Shown here: one piece after another, positions 35,732 through 44,132 of the stretch
How the letters are laid out: each line of letters begins with the position of its first letter
How positions within the stretch are numbered: position 1 is the stretch's first letter
Assembly (NCBI GenBank): GCA_020058765.1
Contig: JAGVDM010000005.1
Location: 62,001-126,000, forward strand
DNA length: 64,000 bases
Direction of reading: 5' to 3'
Origin: Candidatus Peribacterales bacterium
Lineage (GTDB): Bacteria > Patescibacteriota > Gracilibacteria > Peribacterales > Peribacteraceae
Translations under genes and position numbers: made by a program
Notes under the pieces: model-generated
What the model saw: the letters and a program-made list of their open reading frames with translations, nothing else
Database searches by the model: none
Told to the model about the DNA's origin: nothing

Positions 35732-36460
35732 TCACCGACCGATCACTCGCATGCGCAGAAAGACCCAGACCCAGCGGAACCAGTCCTTCCAGCAGATCTT
35801 CTTCCCTTCTGCGACTGTGCGCGGATGATAACTGACCGGATATTCGAAAATCTTCACTTTTCGAAGGGCGAGATATGCTGTGAGTTCTGGATCGAATCGA
35901 AAATCGTTTTCGCGCAGGGGAATGCCTGCCAAAATCACTGTTTTCACCATCTTGTAACACGTGGGCTGATCGGTAAGACGTGTCCCGTAGAGCACATTGC
36001 ATAGATATGTGAGCAACGTACCGCCAAGGAAAAAAGACAAATGCACGTATTGTTTTTGCTTCTTCAAACGACGTGAGCCAAAAACCGCATCTGCGTCGTT
36101 CTTGCGTGCAAATTCCAGAAGCATCGGGATCTCCTCTGGGCTGTATTCCAAGTCTGCATCCTGCACGATTGTGTAGAAGCCCTTGGCATGCTTATAGCCC
36201 ATGCGAACCGCAGACCCTTTGCCGCCATTCAACTTCGTAAGCACCGTATCCTGTGATCTGGCCTTCTGACGCAGAATCTCCAAGGAGCGATCTTTGGATC
36301 CGTCATCCACAAAAATGCACTCAGCACTGTCGCCGCATGCTGCAAATACCCGATCCATGATTGCAGTGATCGTACGTTCCTCGTTGTAGACGGGAACAAC
36401 AACGGTGAGTAGTGGCGTACTCGCCGAAACATTGCCGGTGGATGAAGTCGACCGACTCAT
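35732..36460 (-). CDS. Family 2 glycosyltransferase (polyprenyl-phosphate sugar synthase type)
   Basis: The 242-residue cytoplasmic GT2 has VVVPVYNEERTI, IFVDDGSKDRSLEIL, NGGKGSAVRMGYKHA, QDADLEYSPEEI, LTDQPTCYKM. There is no membrane tail. This is the dolichyl-phosphate mannose/glucose synthase branch by pattern. The ATG follows a TATGAT box by 9 nt. The stop abuts the convergent slipin gene. Confidence 0.82.
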   Translation of the reverse strand: MSRSTSSTGNVSASTPLLTVVVPVYNEERTITAIMDRVFAACGDSAECIFVDDGSKDRSLEILRQKARSQDTVLTKLNGGKGSAVRMGYKHAKGFYTIVQDADLEYSPEEIPMLLEFARKNDADAVFGSRRLKKQKQYVHLSFFLGGTLLTYLCNVLYGTRLTDQPTCYKMVKTVILAGIPLRENDFRFDPELTAYLALRKVKIFEYPVSYHPRTVAEGKKICWKDWFRWVWVFLRMRVIGR

Positions 36461-36469
36461 GCCCGTTTG

Positions 36470-36475
36470 ATCATA
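36470..36475 (-). promoter_or_regulatory. -10 box of the GT2 gene at 35732
   Basis: TATGAT on the minus strand, 9 nt before ATG 36460. Confidence 0.4.
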
Positions 36476-36506
36476 CGGGGTTCAAAGAAAAAACAAAACG
36501 GTGGGA

Positions 36507-37424
36507 TTACAAACTCTTGTACGGTGGCACCCCCTGTCCACGCGATCGTGCATGTACTAGCAATTCACCGATGAAACCAACGGATGCGATCTGCACACCA
36601 ACAATCATCAACAATGCCGATACAAGCAAGAGAGGGCGTTGTCCTACTCCTATCCCCTGCACCCAGAGCACACTTAAGTACACGGCACCCGCAATACCGC
36701 ACCCGAAAATTACTGCGCCGATCGCACCAAAGAAATGGAGCGGCCGGTCACCGAATCGTGCAAGAAAGAACACCGTCCATACATCAAACAAGCTCCGCAG
36801 ACGGTGGAGGACACTAAATTTGCTTTTCCCATGCGCTCTGGCGCGATGTTCTACAGGAACCTCTACAACGCTGAAGCCCTGCATGCTCAGCAAGTGCGGA
36901 ATAAAACGGAACAGGCTGCCCTGGAAAGAAATATATTCCAGCACATCGCGGCGATACGCCTTAAAACCGGAGTTCATATCATGGAACCTCTGGCCTAAAA
37001 GCAGATTGGTAATTGCATTGATCCCACGCGAAGGTAACAACTTATTCGCATGATCTCGTCTGCTCTTTCTCCAGCCAATTGCTACATCCGCACCCTGTTC
37101 AATCGCTGCAAGCAACTTCGGGATTTCTGCAGGCGAATCCTGCAGGTCTCCATCCATTGTGATGATGATGGAGCCTTTTGCCTGGGCAAACCCGAGCTGC
37201 ATTGCACCGCTTTTATGCGTGTTCCGTCGCAACCGCAATCCCTGTACACGTGGATCTTTTCGCACAAGAGCCGCAATCTCCTGCGGCGTGGTATCCGTGC
37301 TGCAATCATCTACGAACAGAATTTGCACATCTGCCAGAGGAATTGCCTGCACCACTTCTTCATAGAGCAGAGAAATATTCTTCGCCTCATTGAAGACTGG
37401 AATAACAAGAGAGAGGTGCGACAT
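36507..37424 (-). CDS. Family 2 glycosyltransferase with C-terminal membrane helices (GtrB-like)
   Basis: The 305-residue protein has the GT2 domain (VIPVFNEAKNISLL, FVDDCSTDTT, NTHKSGAMQLGFAQA, TMDGDLQDSPAEI, DMNSGFKAYRRD) and two helices near 228-290. It matches undecaprenyl-phosphate sugar transferases of the GtrB/ArnC class. The sugar is not readable. TATAAA lies 6 nt before the ATG, so the mRNA is probably leaderless. Confidence 0.85.
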   Translation of the reverse strand: MSHLSLVIPVFNEAKNISLLYEEVVQAIPLADVQILFVDDCSTDTTPQEIAALVRKDPRVQGLRLRRNTHKSGAMQLGFAQAKGSIIITMDGDLQDSPAEIPKLLAAIEQGADVAIGWRKSRRDHANKLLPSRGINAITNLLLGQRFHDMNSGFKAYRRDVLEYISFQGSLFRFIPHLLSMQGFSVVEVPVEHRARAHGKSKFSVLHRLRSLFDVWTVFFLARFGDRPLHFFGAIGAVIFGCGIAGAVYLSVLWVQGIGVGQRPLLLVSALLMIVGVQIASVGFIGELLVHARSRGQGVPPYKSL

Positions 37425-37430
37425 GAACGC

Positions 37431-37436
37431 TTTATA
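37431..37436 (-). promoter_or_regulatory. -10 box of the GT2 gene at 36507
   Basis: TATAAA on the minus strand ends 6 nt before ATG 37424. Confidence 0.4.
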
Positions 37437-37544
37437 GTGTGTCAGTCTCGTTCATGCGAAACAAGCGCATGAAACTGTTCTTGCCAGCATTTCCTTGGTT
37501 GCGACCAGGATATTTGTAGTAGAGGATGGTCATAGCGCCAGTCT

Positions 37545-38351
37545 ATGACCGTGCACACGCCCCTCATTTCCGTCATTCTCCCAAGTTACAACTACGCACG
37601 GTACCTACGTGCGGCGCTGGATTCCATTGTTTCGCAAACCTATACACACTGGGAGCTCATTGCTGTTGATGACGGCTCCAAAGATGCATCACTCAGCATT
37701 TTGCAGGAATACGCGGCGCAATATCCCGAGAACATGCGCGTTCTCACACATCCCCATCACGAAAATCGTGGTTTAAAGGAATCGTATAAATTGGCGTTTG
37801 AGCATGCGAATGGCGATATTGTGACCTTTCTGGAAGCAGATGATCTTTGGTACCCCGATAGCATCCGCCTGCGTGTTGATGTACTGGCTCATCATCCGGA
37901 TGTTGCGGTTGTGTATTCGGGGATAGAGATATTCGGCTATTGGGATTGGCACCATCCATTTCGATCACTCTTCCGGTATGCAGGTGTGCAGTGGTATCTA
38001 CTACGAATCGCACTCTCTGTACCTAAACATGTGCCCTTTTCTGCAAATGCACTGCGGCTGAATCGGATTCCTATCCCAACATTTTCCTGTGCAATGGTTC
38101 GGAAATCCGCACTACAGCAGCTGGATTTTGCTATGCCCAAAGATACTGGCGCATGGTTTGATAAATGGCTTTGGGCACAGGTGAGTATGAAAGGAAAATT
38201 CTATTATTTGGCAATTCCGCTCACACGTTGGCGCCGCCACCTTGGTAGCTATGAGGCGACATTCTTGCATTCTTGGTTCAAGAAAAAGCGTCATGCGAAA
38301 GCATTCCATGCCTACGTACTGCAAAGACAACGCGAAGGCTTCCGGCACTAA
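37545..38351 (+). CDS. Family 2 glycosyltransferase (glycan-chain type)
   Basis: The 268-residue protein has SVILPSYNYARYLRAALDS, VDDGSKDASLSIL, FLEADDLWYPDSI and a W-rich C-terminal part (DKWLWAQVSM, TRWRRHLGSYEA). The AD-D-W pattern is typical of transferases that extend surface polysaccharide or glycoprotein glycans rather than of polyprenyl-phosphate sugar synthases. No membrane helix is obvious. I could not identify a clear -10 box within 12 nt of the ATG. Its stop overlaps the dprA stop by 4 nt. Confidence 0.8.
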   Translation: MTVHTPLISVILPSYNYARYLRAALDSIVSQTYTHWELIAVDDGSKDASLSILQEYAAQYPENMRVLTHPHHENRGLKESYKLAFEHANGDIVTFLEADDLWYPDSIRLRVDVLAHHPDVAVVYSGIEIFGYWDWHHPFRSLFRYAGVQWYLLRIALSVPKHVPFSANALRLNRIPIPTFSCAMVRKSALQQLDFAMPKDTGAWFDKWLWAQVSMKGKFYYLAIPLTRWRRHLGSYEATFLHSWFKKKRHAKAFHAYVLQRQREGFRH

Positions 38352-39427
38352 TGCCGCACCCACATTCCACCACCAACATTCCGCGCGGCACCGTGGATTT
38401 CGAGGAGCGTAAGCGTTGCGTTGAGCGCTGCGGCTTCGATTTTTGCCTTATCGACTAAGTCACTCACAGATTGCGGCATGGTGGTCAGTGCGCTGTAAAC
38501 GGATTGTTCTGCATCGTTCTGAGGCGCATACGTACTGCGCGGTTCGCTGCTGGTACGAATGCCGTATTCCTGCAGCACTGCTGCCGCATTCACTGCGAGT
38601 TTGGCGTGACCGGATGCCAAGAGTGCATGGCAACCGGCATACTGCGTATCGAAGATCTGCCCCGGAACAGCGAAAACATCGCGATTGTATTCCAGAGCAA
38701 GCTCGGCTGTGATCAGAGCACCACTCCCCTCCCCGGCTTCCAGCACGATCGTGCCGAGTGATAGACCGGCAATAATCCGATTCCTTGCTGGAAACGTGTA
38801 GGTATCCGGCCGCATATCCAGTGGGAACTCGCTCAACAGCACACCACCGTGTTCCACGATCTGCTTTGCAAGAGTGGCATTCGCCTTTGGGTACACAGCC
38901 GATAAGCCATGCGCGAGTACTGCAACGGTTTTGCCGCCCGCAGTGATAGTTTCCCGCGCAACGTGGGCGTCGATTCCGGTTGCCAGACCGCTTACTGTCA
39001 CCATGCCCGCAGCAACGAGATCGGGGACGAAATGCTCAGTGACACGCTTGCCGTAGGCGGACATCTCTCGTGTACCGACAAGTGCAATACAGGGCTCCTG
39101 CAGCACCGCTACATCTCCTTTTGCATACAGGAAGATCGGCGGATCCCCGATCTGGTGCAATGCTGCAGGGTAGCTAGCATCATCTAGGGTGTGCAGCTGC
39201 AATCCGCGTCGATGCAATTCGGCATCGTACGCGTGTGGATCAAATTCTTCATGGCGCAGTAATGCCGCTCGTACCGTTTCCTCTCGGCAACCGAGCGCCG
39301 TGAGGAGCTGCTCCCCAAGGTGCGGCAACGCCGCTTCGGGCGTGCCGTAGACATTGCATAGCGCATCGTACCGGCGCTTGTTGAGCACATTGAGCCAAGA
39401 CCAAGTGAGTGCGGCGATACGATCCAT
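38348..39427 (-). CDS. dprA: DNA processing protein DprA
   Basis: The 359-residue protein has an N-terminal helical part, then the Rossmann-like DprA domain: YPAALHQIGDPPIFLYAKGD, ALVGTREMSAYGKRVTE, VSGLATGIDAHVARETI, TVAVLAHGLSAVYPKAN, LLSEFPLDM, FPARNRIIAGLSLGTIVLEAGEGSGALITAELALE-like core and a C-terminal winged-helix segment. DprA loads RecA on incoming single-stranded DNA during natural transformation. ATG 39427 is preferred to the frame back to 39544 because TGCTACCAT lies 9 nt upstream. No other competence gene is in the window. Confidence 0.95.
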   Translation of the reverse strand: MDRIAALTWSWLNVLNKRRYDALCNVYGTPEAALPHLGEQLLTALGCREETVRAALLRHEEFDPHAYDAELHRRGLQLHTLDDASYPAALHQIGDPPIFLYAKGDVAVLQEPCIALVGTREMSAYGKRVTEHFVPDLVAAGMVTVSGLATGIDAHVARETITAGGKTVAVLAHGLSAVYPKANATLAKQIVEHGGVLLSEFPLDMRPDTYTFPARNRIIAGLSLGTIVLEAGEGSGALITAELALEYNRDVFAVPGQIFDTQYAGCHALLASGHAKLAVNAAAVLQEYGIRTSSEPRSTYAPQNDAEQSVYSALTTMPQSVSDLVDKAKIEAAALNATLTLLEIHGAARNVGGGMWVRH

Positions 39428-39436
39428 GAGAGAAGC

Positions 39437-39445
39437 ATGGTAGCA
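39437..39445 (-). promoter_or_regulatory. Extended -10 promoter of dprA
   Basis: TGCTACCAT on the minus strand ends 9 nt before ATG 39427. Confidence 0.45.
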
Positions 39446-39594
39446 CGACCGTCCGCGGCAGTGATCAGCGCCCGGGAACCGGCTTTGCTGACCGCACAAG
39501 AAGTGTGGTTCTGGCCTGTCTAGAGCAGATTCTCGATGTTCCACGCAGAGGGAGAACTCTCACGAATTTCTTTCCGAGGGGCGGTATTTCTGCG

Positions 39595-39600
39595 TATACT
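39595..39600 (+). promoter_or_regulatory. -10 box of tRNA-Thr
   Basis: TATACT, 22 nt before the tRNA 5' end, with no convincing -35 TTGACA. The remaining 39428-39594 stretch shows no gene. Confidence 0.35.
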
Positions 39601-39622
39601 CCGCCCGCGTTCTTTGAGGCTT

Positions 39623-39697
39623 GCCGCCCTAGCTCAGTGGTAGAGCAACGGTATCGTAAACCGTAGGTCACGAGTTCAAATCTCGTGGGCGGCTCCA
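39623..39697 (+). tRNA. tRNA-Thr (anticodon CGT)
   Basis: A full cloverleaf can be drawn: acceptor GCCGCCC/GGGCGGC, D stem GCTC/GAGC, anticodon stem ACGGT/ACCGT with the loop ATCGTAA (anticodon CGT, reads ACG), T stem ACGAG/CTCGT with the loop TTCAAAT. Discriminator T and an encoded CCA follow (39695-39697). Confidence 0.93.
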
Positions 39698-39752
39698 TCA
39701 AAATCCTTTTTCGGCTGGAAACAACGGGCATCGGGTGTAGCATCGTCGACGC

Positions 39753-40448
39753 ATGACCAACGGAACACGTTTCAATGGCGACCAAAAAGAAGGTGTATGG
39801 CTTCTGCATGGCGCAGAGGGTCGCTTGCGAGACTTCCTGGTGCCATTGGTACCACCGTGGCTAGAAACCTACCACCTTACGCTGAGCACCGTACTTTGGA
39901 GTGGGTTGATTATTGTATTCGGATGGCTCTCTGCACATCACGGCATGGATTGGCTCTGGGGCACATCGGTATGCATTGTGCTGCAGTACATTACCGATCT
40001 GCTCGACGGTTCCATTGGCCGCAGCAGGAATACCGGCCTCATTAAGTGGGGCTTCTATATGGATCACTTTTTGGATTACTTTTTCCTCTGCGCCATCCTG
40101 ATCGGGTACGGCTTTTTGCTCCCCGATGACCAGAAGTACATCCTGTTTTTCGTGCAGGCACTGCTCGGCGGCTACATGGTGCAGTCGTTCCTGTCGTTCG
40201 CTGCCACAAACACCTTCAAAATTGCGCACATGCGCATTGGACCTACAGAAATTCGTATCCTCTTTATCCTGATCAATACGCTCCTGATTATCTTCGGAAA
40301 AACCTACCTTGCAGCCGCGCTCCCCTATGCGCTGGGTTTTTCTACACTGGGTCTCTGCCTTGTCGTATACGACATTCAAAAGATTATCTGGGAACTCGAT
40401 ATGGAGAATAAGCGCCGTGCGGAAGCACCTCCAGCAAAACAGGCCTAA
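39753..40448 (+). CDS. CDP-alcohol phosphatidyltransferase family membrane protein
   Basis: The 231-residue protein carries the family signature DLLDGSIGRSRN, then G and two Asp in FYMDHFLD, matching DxxDGxxAR-x8-GxxxDxxxD except that the Ala before Arg is Gly. About six hydrophobic segments. These enzymes swap CMP on a CDP-alcohol for another alcohol to make phospholipids or related lipids; the substrate is not readable. A TAGCAT box lies 9 nt before the ATG. A decayed copy of its 3' part follows at once. Confidence 0.85.
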   Translation: MTNGTRFNGDQKEGVWLLHGAEGRLRDFLVPLVPPWLETYHLTLSTVLWSGLIIVFGWLSAHHGMDWLWGTSVCIVLQYITDLLDGSIGRSRNTGLIKWGFYMDHFLDYFFLCAILIGYGFLLPDDQKYILFFVQALLGGYMVQSFLSFAATNTFKIAHMRIGPTEIRILFILINTLLIIFGKTYLAAALPYALGFSTLGLCLVVYDIQKIIWELDMENKRRAEAPPAKQA

Positions 40449-40451
40449 CGT

Positions 40452-40547
40452 CTGCCGTACATCTTGGTGTTGCAGTCATTCCTGTCATTCGCTGCAACCT
40501 ACACCCTCACAATCGGGCACATTCCTACGATTAGCGCCTTCCTCTGA
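40452..40547 (+). pseudogene. Remnant of a second CDP-alcohol phosphatidyltransferase gene
   Basis: Directly after the intact gene, 40470-40522 aligns with its bases near 40181-40233 at about 80 percent by eye. It translates as LQSFLSFAATYTLTIGHI against VQSFLSFAATNTFKIAHM. Most differences in the conserved part are synonymous, so the fragment derives from a paralogue that was under selection before it was cut down. It has no start and runs to a TGA at 40545-40547, overlapping the end of the next gene on the other strand. Confidence 0.6.
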
Positions 40548-42093
40548 TGTTGACCTGCGCCTTCGACTGCTCGTCGATATCGCTTTCGCTTCGAGGATCA
40601 GATCCAGAAATATCCAGCTTCTGTTCCGTTGCAGCAATATTGCTTACATTGGCAGATTGCGCCGCACGAATGCGTGGCGGAGGGGGTGGAGGAGGTGCTT
40701 TTAGTCGCGTTTGCAGATCTTGCAATTCCTTGGGGTCACACGAATCCGCAACGGCTTCTCGCAGGGCAGTGAGCAGCTTTGGTTGATCTTCCACAGGAAC
40801 ACGTTTGGCAATTTCATGAGCTGCCTCAAGAGGATTTTTGGTTTGGATCTCTCGGGCAATCTTCGGGAAGGCCTTTGCCAATCTCCTGTGTATCAACTCG
40901 CCAGCAACGCATGTGGCCACATCGTAATCTGTTCTATCCAGTGCACCTTGACCCTTACGAATTTTCTCCGCACCGGCAGGTACAGCATCTGGCTCATAAC
41001 TGGTTGGACCGTGGTATCCAGCGGATATGTAGTACGCCGTTTGTGTGGTAATTGTGGAAATTTCTCCGTTGCTTGGATTGCCGCGATACATCTGTTTGGT
41101 GCCATCTGCACTCGTATCATGGACAGCTTCATGAAAAATATGACCAGAGAGCTCGGTGACGATCTCTGCATCAGAAGCGCCTTGTGAGCGTAATACCTCT
41201 ACGTGCCTCCGTACGGTACTCACGAACATCGTTCCCCAGTTATTCATCATCGTATCGCTGCCGCTTCCCCACTCCACCTTGAATGCCGTCTGCACCATAT
41301 CTGCAGGAGCGTTCAGGGCAATGGCAATTCTTTGCTGCTGCAAGAGCGCATTCACAATAATATGCGCGTCTTGTTCGGACATGGATTCTGCCTGACCCAT
41401 CAATTCCACAGTGCCTACCGGCGTTTCAAACACCACGACGTTGCCGGGAATCAATCCCCATTTCCACTCTTTGTTCTTCGGTGTAATCACACGCTTACTC
41501 CGCTGAATTGTGTCGCTGCTGAGCGGTGCACCGGTTTCATGGAATGCCTGCACTTCTGCTTCTACTTTTGGCGGAAGCGGCGCAGGAGGCGGCTTTACGG
41601 GAAGGAGTGTAGGGTCTACTTGTTTCCACTCTTTCCCGTCTTGCACGTAGTATTTACCGTCTCCTGCCACAAAGAGCTGATGTCCTCCTCTGCTAATACC
41701 GCCAACAGCACGATCGAAGACGACACGATCGCCTGTGCGCCACTCAGCCACAGCACTGGATCGATCCAGTGTCGCAAGGAACCCATCAATCGATGCGTTC
41801 ATCTTCCCCACCTCGCCAACGACGAGTGCGGGCTGCAGGGCAGTGAGCTTGCTTAAGATATTTTGCTCAATCTGGGAACAGAGTGCTTCGATTTTCTGAC
41901 GACGAACGGGTGCCATTTTCGTATCGCTATCCATACGTGTACGCACCGCTTTGATGCGCTCAAGAAGGATATTGACGCGCTTAATATACGTCTCTGATGC
42001 GCGCTGAGCCTCAGGCGTGCGATCAGCACCACGCTGTAAGCGTTGCTGCTCTGCAGCGATGCGCTGCTGCGTTTCTGGACCTGTTGGACTCAT
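40531..42093 (-). CDS. Hypothetical protein with HExxH motif, possible metallopeptidase
   Basis: The 520-residue protein has no signal peptide or membrane helix. The N-terminal 110 residues are helical and charged. A Trp/Tyr/Gly-containing segment at about 115-160 (GDRVVFDRAVGG, DGKYYVQDGKEWKQV) is followed by a Pro-rich linker. At 321-325 is HEAVH within GHIFHEAVHDTSADG, with a Glu about 21 residues later (NGEISTITTQ), as in zinc metallopeptidases of the gluzincin type. The C-terminus has a run of Pro and is disordered. I recognise no family; peptidase activity is inferred from the motif only. It is coupled by ATGA to the upstream 108-residue gene. Confidence 0.6.
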   Translation of the reverse strand: MSPTGPETQQRIAAEQQRLQRGADRTPEAQRASETYIKRVNILLERIKAVRTRMDSDTKMAPVRRQKIEALCSQIEQNILSKLTALQPALVVGEVGKMNASIDGFLATLDRSSAVAEWRTGDRVVFDRAVGGISRGGHQLFVAGDGKYYVQDGKEWKQVDPTLLPVKPPPAPLPPKVEAEVQAFHETGAPLSSDTIQRSKRVITPKNKEWKWGLIPGNVVVFETPVGTVELMGQAESMSEQDAHIIVNALLQQQRIAIALNAPADMVQTAFKVEWGSGSDTMMNNWGTMFVSTVRRHVEVLRSQGASDAEIVTELSGHIFHEAVHDTSADGTKQMYRGNPSNGEISTITTQTAYYISAGYHGPTSYEPDAVPAGAEKIRKGQGALDRTDYDVATCVAGELIHRRLAKAFPKIAREIQTKNPLEAAHEIAKRVPVEDQPKLLTALREAVADSCDPKELQDLQTRLKAPPPPPPPRIRAAQSANVSNIAATEQKLDISGSDPRSESDIDEQSKAQVNIRGRR

Positions 42094-42416
42094 GCGTCAT
42101 CCAGAAGAGAATCAAGCTCATCGTCTTCTTGTTTCACTGCGCTCTCTTCACCTACGCGTAAGGCACCAATGCCACGTTGTACATCTTCCCCAAATGCCGT
42201 GAGGCCTTCTGCGTTGCCCCTATCCTCTGCGCCAGAGATCACACGACGCACAAGGACATTGCGCGCGGCAATGTCTGTATCGAGCAAAGACTGTAACTGC
42301 TTGCGCTGCTGCTCATTCAATGTCGGTAATGCCGTGAGGAGCTGCTCCTTGCGATCGTCGGATAGGAGAGAAGCCCTCCGGATCTGCAACTCCAATGGAT
42401 CTGGAATGGTATACAT
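42090..42416 (-). CDS. Small helical protein coupled to the HExxH protein
   Basis: The 108-residue protein is predicted to be mainly helical (LLSDDRKEQLLTALPTL, NEQQRKQLQSLLDTD) with an acidic C-terminus. No known domain. Its TGA overlaps the next ATG, so both are translated together, and the two products may interact. The ATG is 8 nt after an extended -10 TGGTACAAT. Confidence 0.6.
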   Translation of the reverse strand: MYTIPDPLELQIRRASLLSDDRKEQLLTALPTLNEQQRKQLQSLLDTDIAARNVLVRRVISGAEDRGNAEGLTAFGEDVQRGIGALRVGEESAVKQEDDELDSLLDDA

Positions 42417-42424
42417 TTCTCAAT

Positions 42425-42433
42425 ATTGTACCA
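42425..42433 (-). promoter_or_regulatory. Extended -10 promoter of the HExxH pair
   Basis: TGGTACAAT on the minus strand ends 8 nt before ATG 42416. Confidence 0.5.
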
Positions 42434-42486
42434 TTTTTCCATGATCTTGTCAGGAGGATAGCCCTGTAGAGCCCTGGTGTGGTGCA

Positions 42487-42515
42487 TTGCGGCAAAACCA
42501 AAAAACTGCTACACT
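42487..42515 (+). promoter_or_regulatory. Promoter with -35 and extended -10 for the 42554 gene
   Basis: TTGCGG at 42487-42492, a 17-nt spacer and TACACT at 42510-42515 preceded by TGC. The leader of about 31 nt is rich in C and A (repeated CACACA), with no Shine-Dalgarno sequence. Confidence 0.5.
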
Positions 42516-42553
42516 ATCTGGATTTCTCGAACACACACATTCCACACACACCC

Positions 42554-42913
42554 ATGACGCTCGATGCCTGCATCGCTCACGCGATCCATACCGACCTCGA
42601 CATTCTCGAGGCACTACCAGAGGTTCATGACCTTGGTGTAGAGGACTTGGAACCCTACGTGGAACGCTACGTCACGGAGGTGCACCAGAACATCTACCAG
42701 GCCATCTTGCAGCATGGGGAGCCCTATCTACGCTCCAAGGACGCTGCAGGGCTGTGTGCGACGCTCCTAAAGGCTGGTGTGCAGTTGCCACCGCATATGT
42801 TGCTTCGCATGTGCCAAACGATCCTGCAGCTCTCTGAGCTGGAGGCACGCTTCATTCTGGATACAGAAAACGGCACCAGCCTGTACTACATGAAGGTGGA
42901 AGTAACAGCCTAG
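42554..42913 (+). CDS. Hypothetical protein
   Basis: The 119-residue soluble protein starts at ATG 42554 (MTLDACIAHAIH). It is acidic and probably all helical in the first 95 residues, ending in a short beta segment (TSLYYMKVEV). No family recognised. It has its own promoter and overlaps the convergent zinc-finger gene by 4 nt. Confidence 0.55.
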   Translation: MTLDACIAHAIHTDLDILEALPEVHDLGVEDLEPYVERYVTEVHQNIYQAILQHGEPYLRSKDAAGLCATLLKAGVQLPPHMLLRMCQTILQLSELEARFILDTENGTSLYYMKVEVTA

Positions 42914-43248
42914 TCCTGTTCCTCCGTCTCGAACCGTAGTTCCTGCGGAAGTACGCCGAACACTTCTGTTCTTTCGTGCTCCCTCTGGCATTCTATACAA
43001 CGCTCTGTATTGGGCAGCGCCTGTAAGCGGGCAACAGCAATGCCCCTGGTGCAGTCCGCGCAGAACCCGTACGTACCCTCTTGGATCCGCTGGATGGCCA
43101 AAATAACCGATTGCAACTCGCGTTCTTCGAACGATCGCTCGTTATCGTCATCCTTCGCGGGTTCACGCAGTAACTTCTGCAAAGCAGCCTGACGGCGCTG
43201 TAGCATAGCGAGATTTCGTGGCACGAGGGTGTCGATCTGTTTCCCCAT
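42910..43248 (-). CDS. DksA/TraR-type C4 zinc finger protein
   Basis: The 112-residue protein has an N-terminal coiled coil (about 10-60) and a C-terminal finger with CADC and CIEC spaced as in DksA/TraR (GTYGFCADC, NTERCIECQ). DksA-like proteins bind the RNA polymerase secondary channel. The acidic tip residues of DksA cannot be assigned with confidence. ATG 43248 is 8 nt after TACAAT. It follows rpsI on the same strand but has its own promoter. Confidence 0.85.
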   Translation of the reverse strand: MGKQIDTLVPRNLAMLQRRQAALQKLLREPAKDDDNERSFEERELQSVILAIQRIQEGTYGFCADCTRGIAVARLQALPNTERCIECQREHERTEVFGVLPQELRFETEEQD

Positions 43249-43256
43249 ATGCGCAT

Positions 43257-43262
43257 ATTGTA
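43257..43262 (-). promoter_or_regulatory. -10 box of the DksA/TraR-like gene
   Basis: TACAAT on the minus strand ends 8 nt before ATG 43248. Confidence 0.45.
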
Positions 43263-43293
43263 AAACAATCTGTACATTCCACAAGCATTCCCC

Positions 43294-43309
43294 AGTCTTC
43301 TAGAAGACT
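43294..43309. repeat. Perfect 16-nt palindrome at the end of rpsI
   Basis: AGTCTTCT followed by AGAAGACT, overlapping the rpsI stop codon. It could fold as a 5-bp stem with a 6-nt loop. No T tract follows on the minus strand, so a terminator role is weak. Confidence 0.4.
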
Positions 43310-43703
43310 AACGCTTGGAGAACTGTGGTGCGCGGCGTGCGCGGCGCAGACCTGGCTTTTTACGCTCCTTGATGCGTGCATCGCGGCGCAAATACCCCTC
43401 GCGCTTGAGCGTAGGGCGTAGATCAGGATCGTGGAGGAGTAGTGCGCGGCTAATACCAAGACGCACCGCTTCGGACTGTGCGGACTTTCCGCCGCCGAGT
43501 ACGCTCACTTCTACATCGAAGGTGGTCTTCTTGTCGACGAGCACGAGTGGAGCCAAGGCGTTTTCAATCTCTACACCAGCAAAGTATTCCTTGAGCTTGA
43601 GACCGTTCACCGTCACATTCCCCTGGCCATCCTCAATCAAGCGCACGCGAGCGATAGCGGTCTTGCGCTTGCCAACAGTAGAGAAGAACGAACGAGTGCT
43701 CAT
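43308..43703 (-). CDS. rpsI: Ribosomal protein S9
   Basis: 131 residues. VGKRKTAIARVRL at the N-terminus, GGGKSAQSEAVRLGISRALL in the middle and the basic end DARIKERKKPGLRRARRAPQFSKR, whose terminal KR reaches the P-site tRNA. It follows rplM by 6 nt, the usual pair. Confidence 0.97.
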   Translation of the reverse strand: MSTRSFFSTVGKRKTAIARVRLIEDGQGNVTVNGLKLKEYFAGVEIENALAPLVLVDKKTTFDVEVSVLGGGKSAQSEAVRLGISRALLLHDPDLRPTLKREGYLRRDARIKERKKPGLRRARRAPQFSKR

Positions 43704-43709
43704 GATGGA

Positions 43710-44132
43710 TTACAGAGGGAGAGGAACAGGCTTCTGGGCGGCATGCTTGTGCTCTGCATCTGCAAAAACGTGCAGCCTGTTGAGCATACGGCCGCGCAAA
43801 CGATTCTTGGGGAGCATACCCTGCACTGCGCGTTCAATAATGCGATCTGGGTGCTGGATAAGCATATCGCTCATGCGCATGGACTTAATGTGGCCAAGGT
43901 AGCCGGAATGAGTGACGTACTCCTTCTGCAGCAGCTTGCGCTGCTCCACAGCCATCTTGCCGGCATTGATGATGACGATCTCATCTCCACACAGCTGATG
44001 CGGGGAGAACGATGACTTGTGCTTCCCGCGGAGCATATGCGCAACCTTGGATGCAATATGACCAAGCGTCTGGCCATCGGCATCAATGACGTACCACGTT
44101 GGAGCCGATACGGGAACAATAGTTGTTTTCAT
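43710..44132 (-). CDS. rplM: Ribosomal protein L13
   Basis: 140 residues. Motifs WYVIDADGQTLGHIASKVA, GDEIVIINAGK, RIIERAVQGMLPKNRLR. Its ATG overlaps the rplQ TGA, so it is translationally coupled. Confidence 0.97.
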   Translation of the reverse strand: MKTTIVPVSAPTWYVIDADGQTLGHIASKVAHMLRGKHKSSFSPHQLCGDEIVIINAGKMAVEQRKLLQKEYVTHSGYLGHIKSMRMSDMLIQHPDRIIERAVQGMLPKNRLRGRMLNRLHVFADAEHKHAAQKPVPLPL

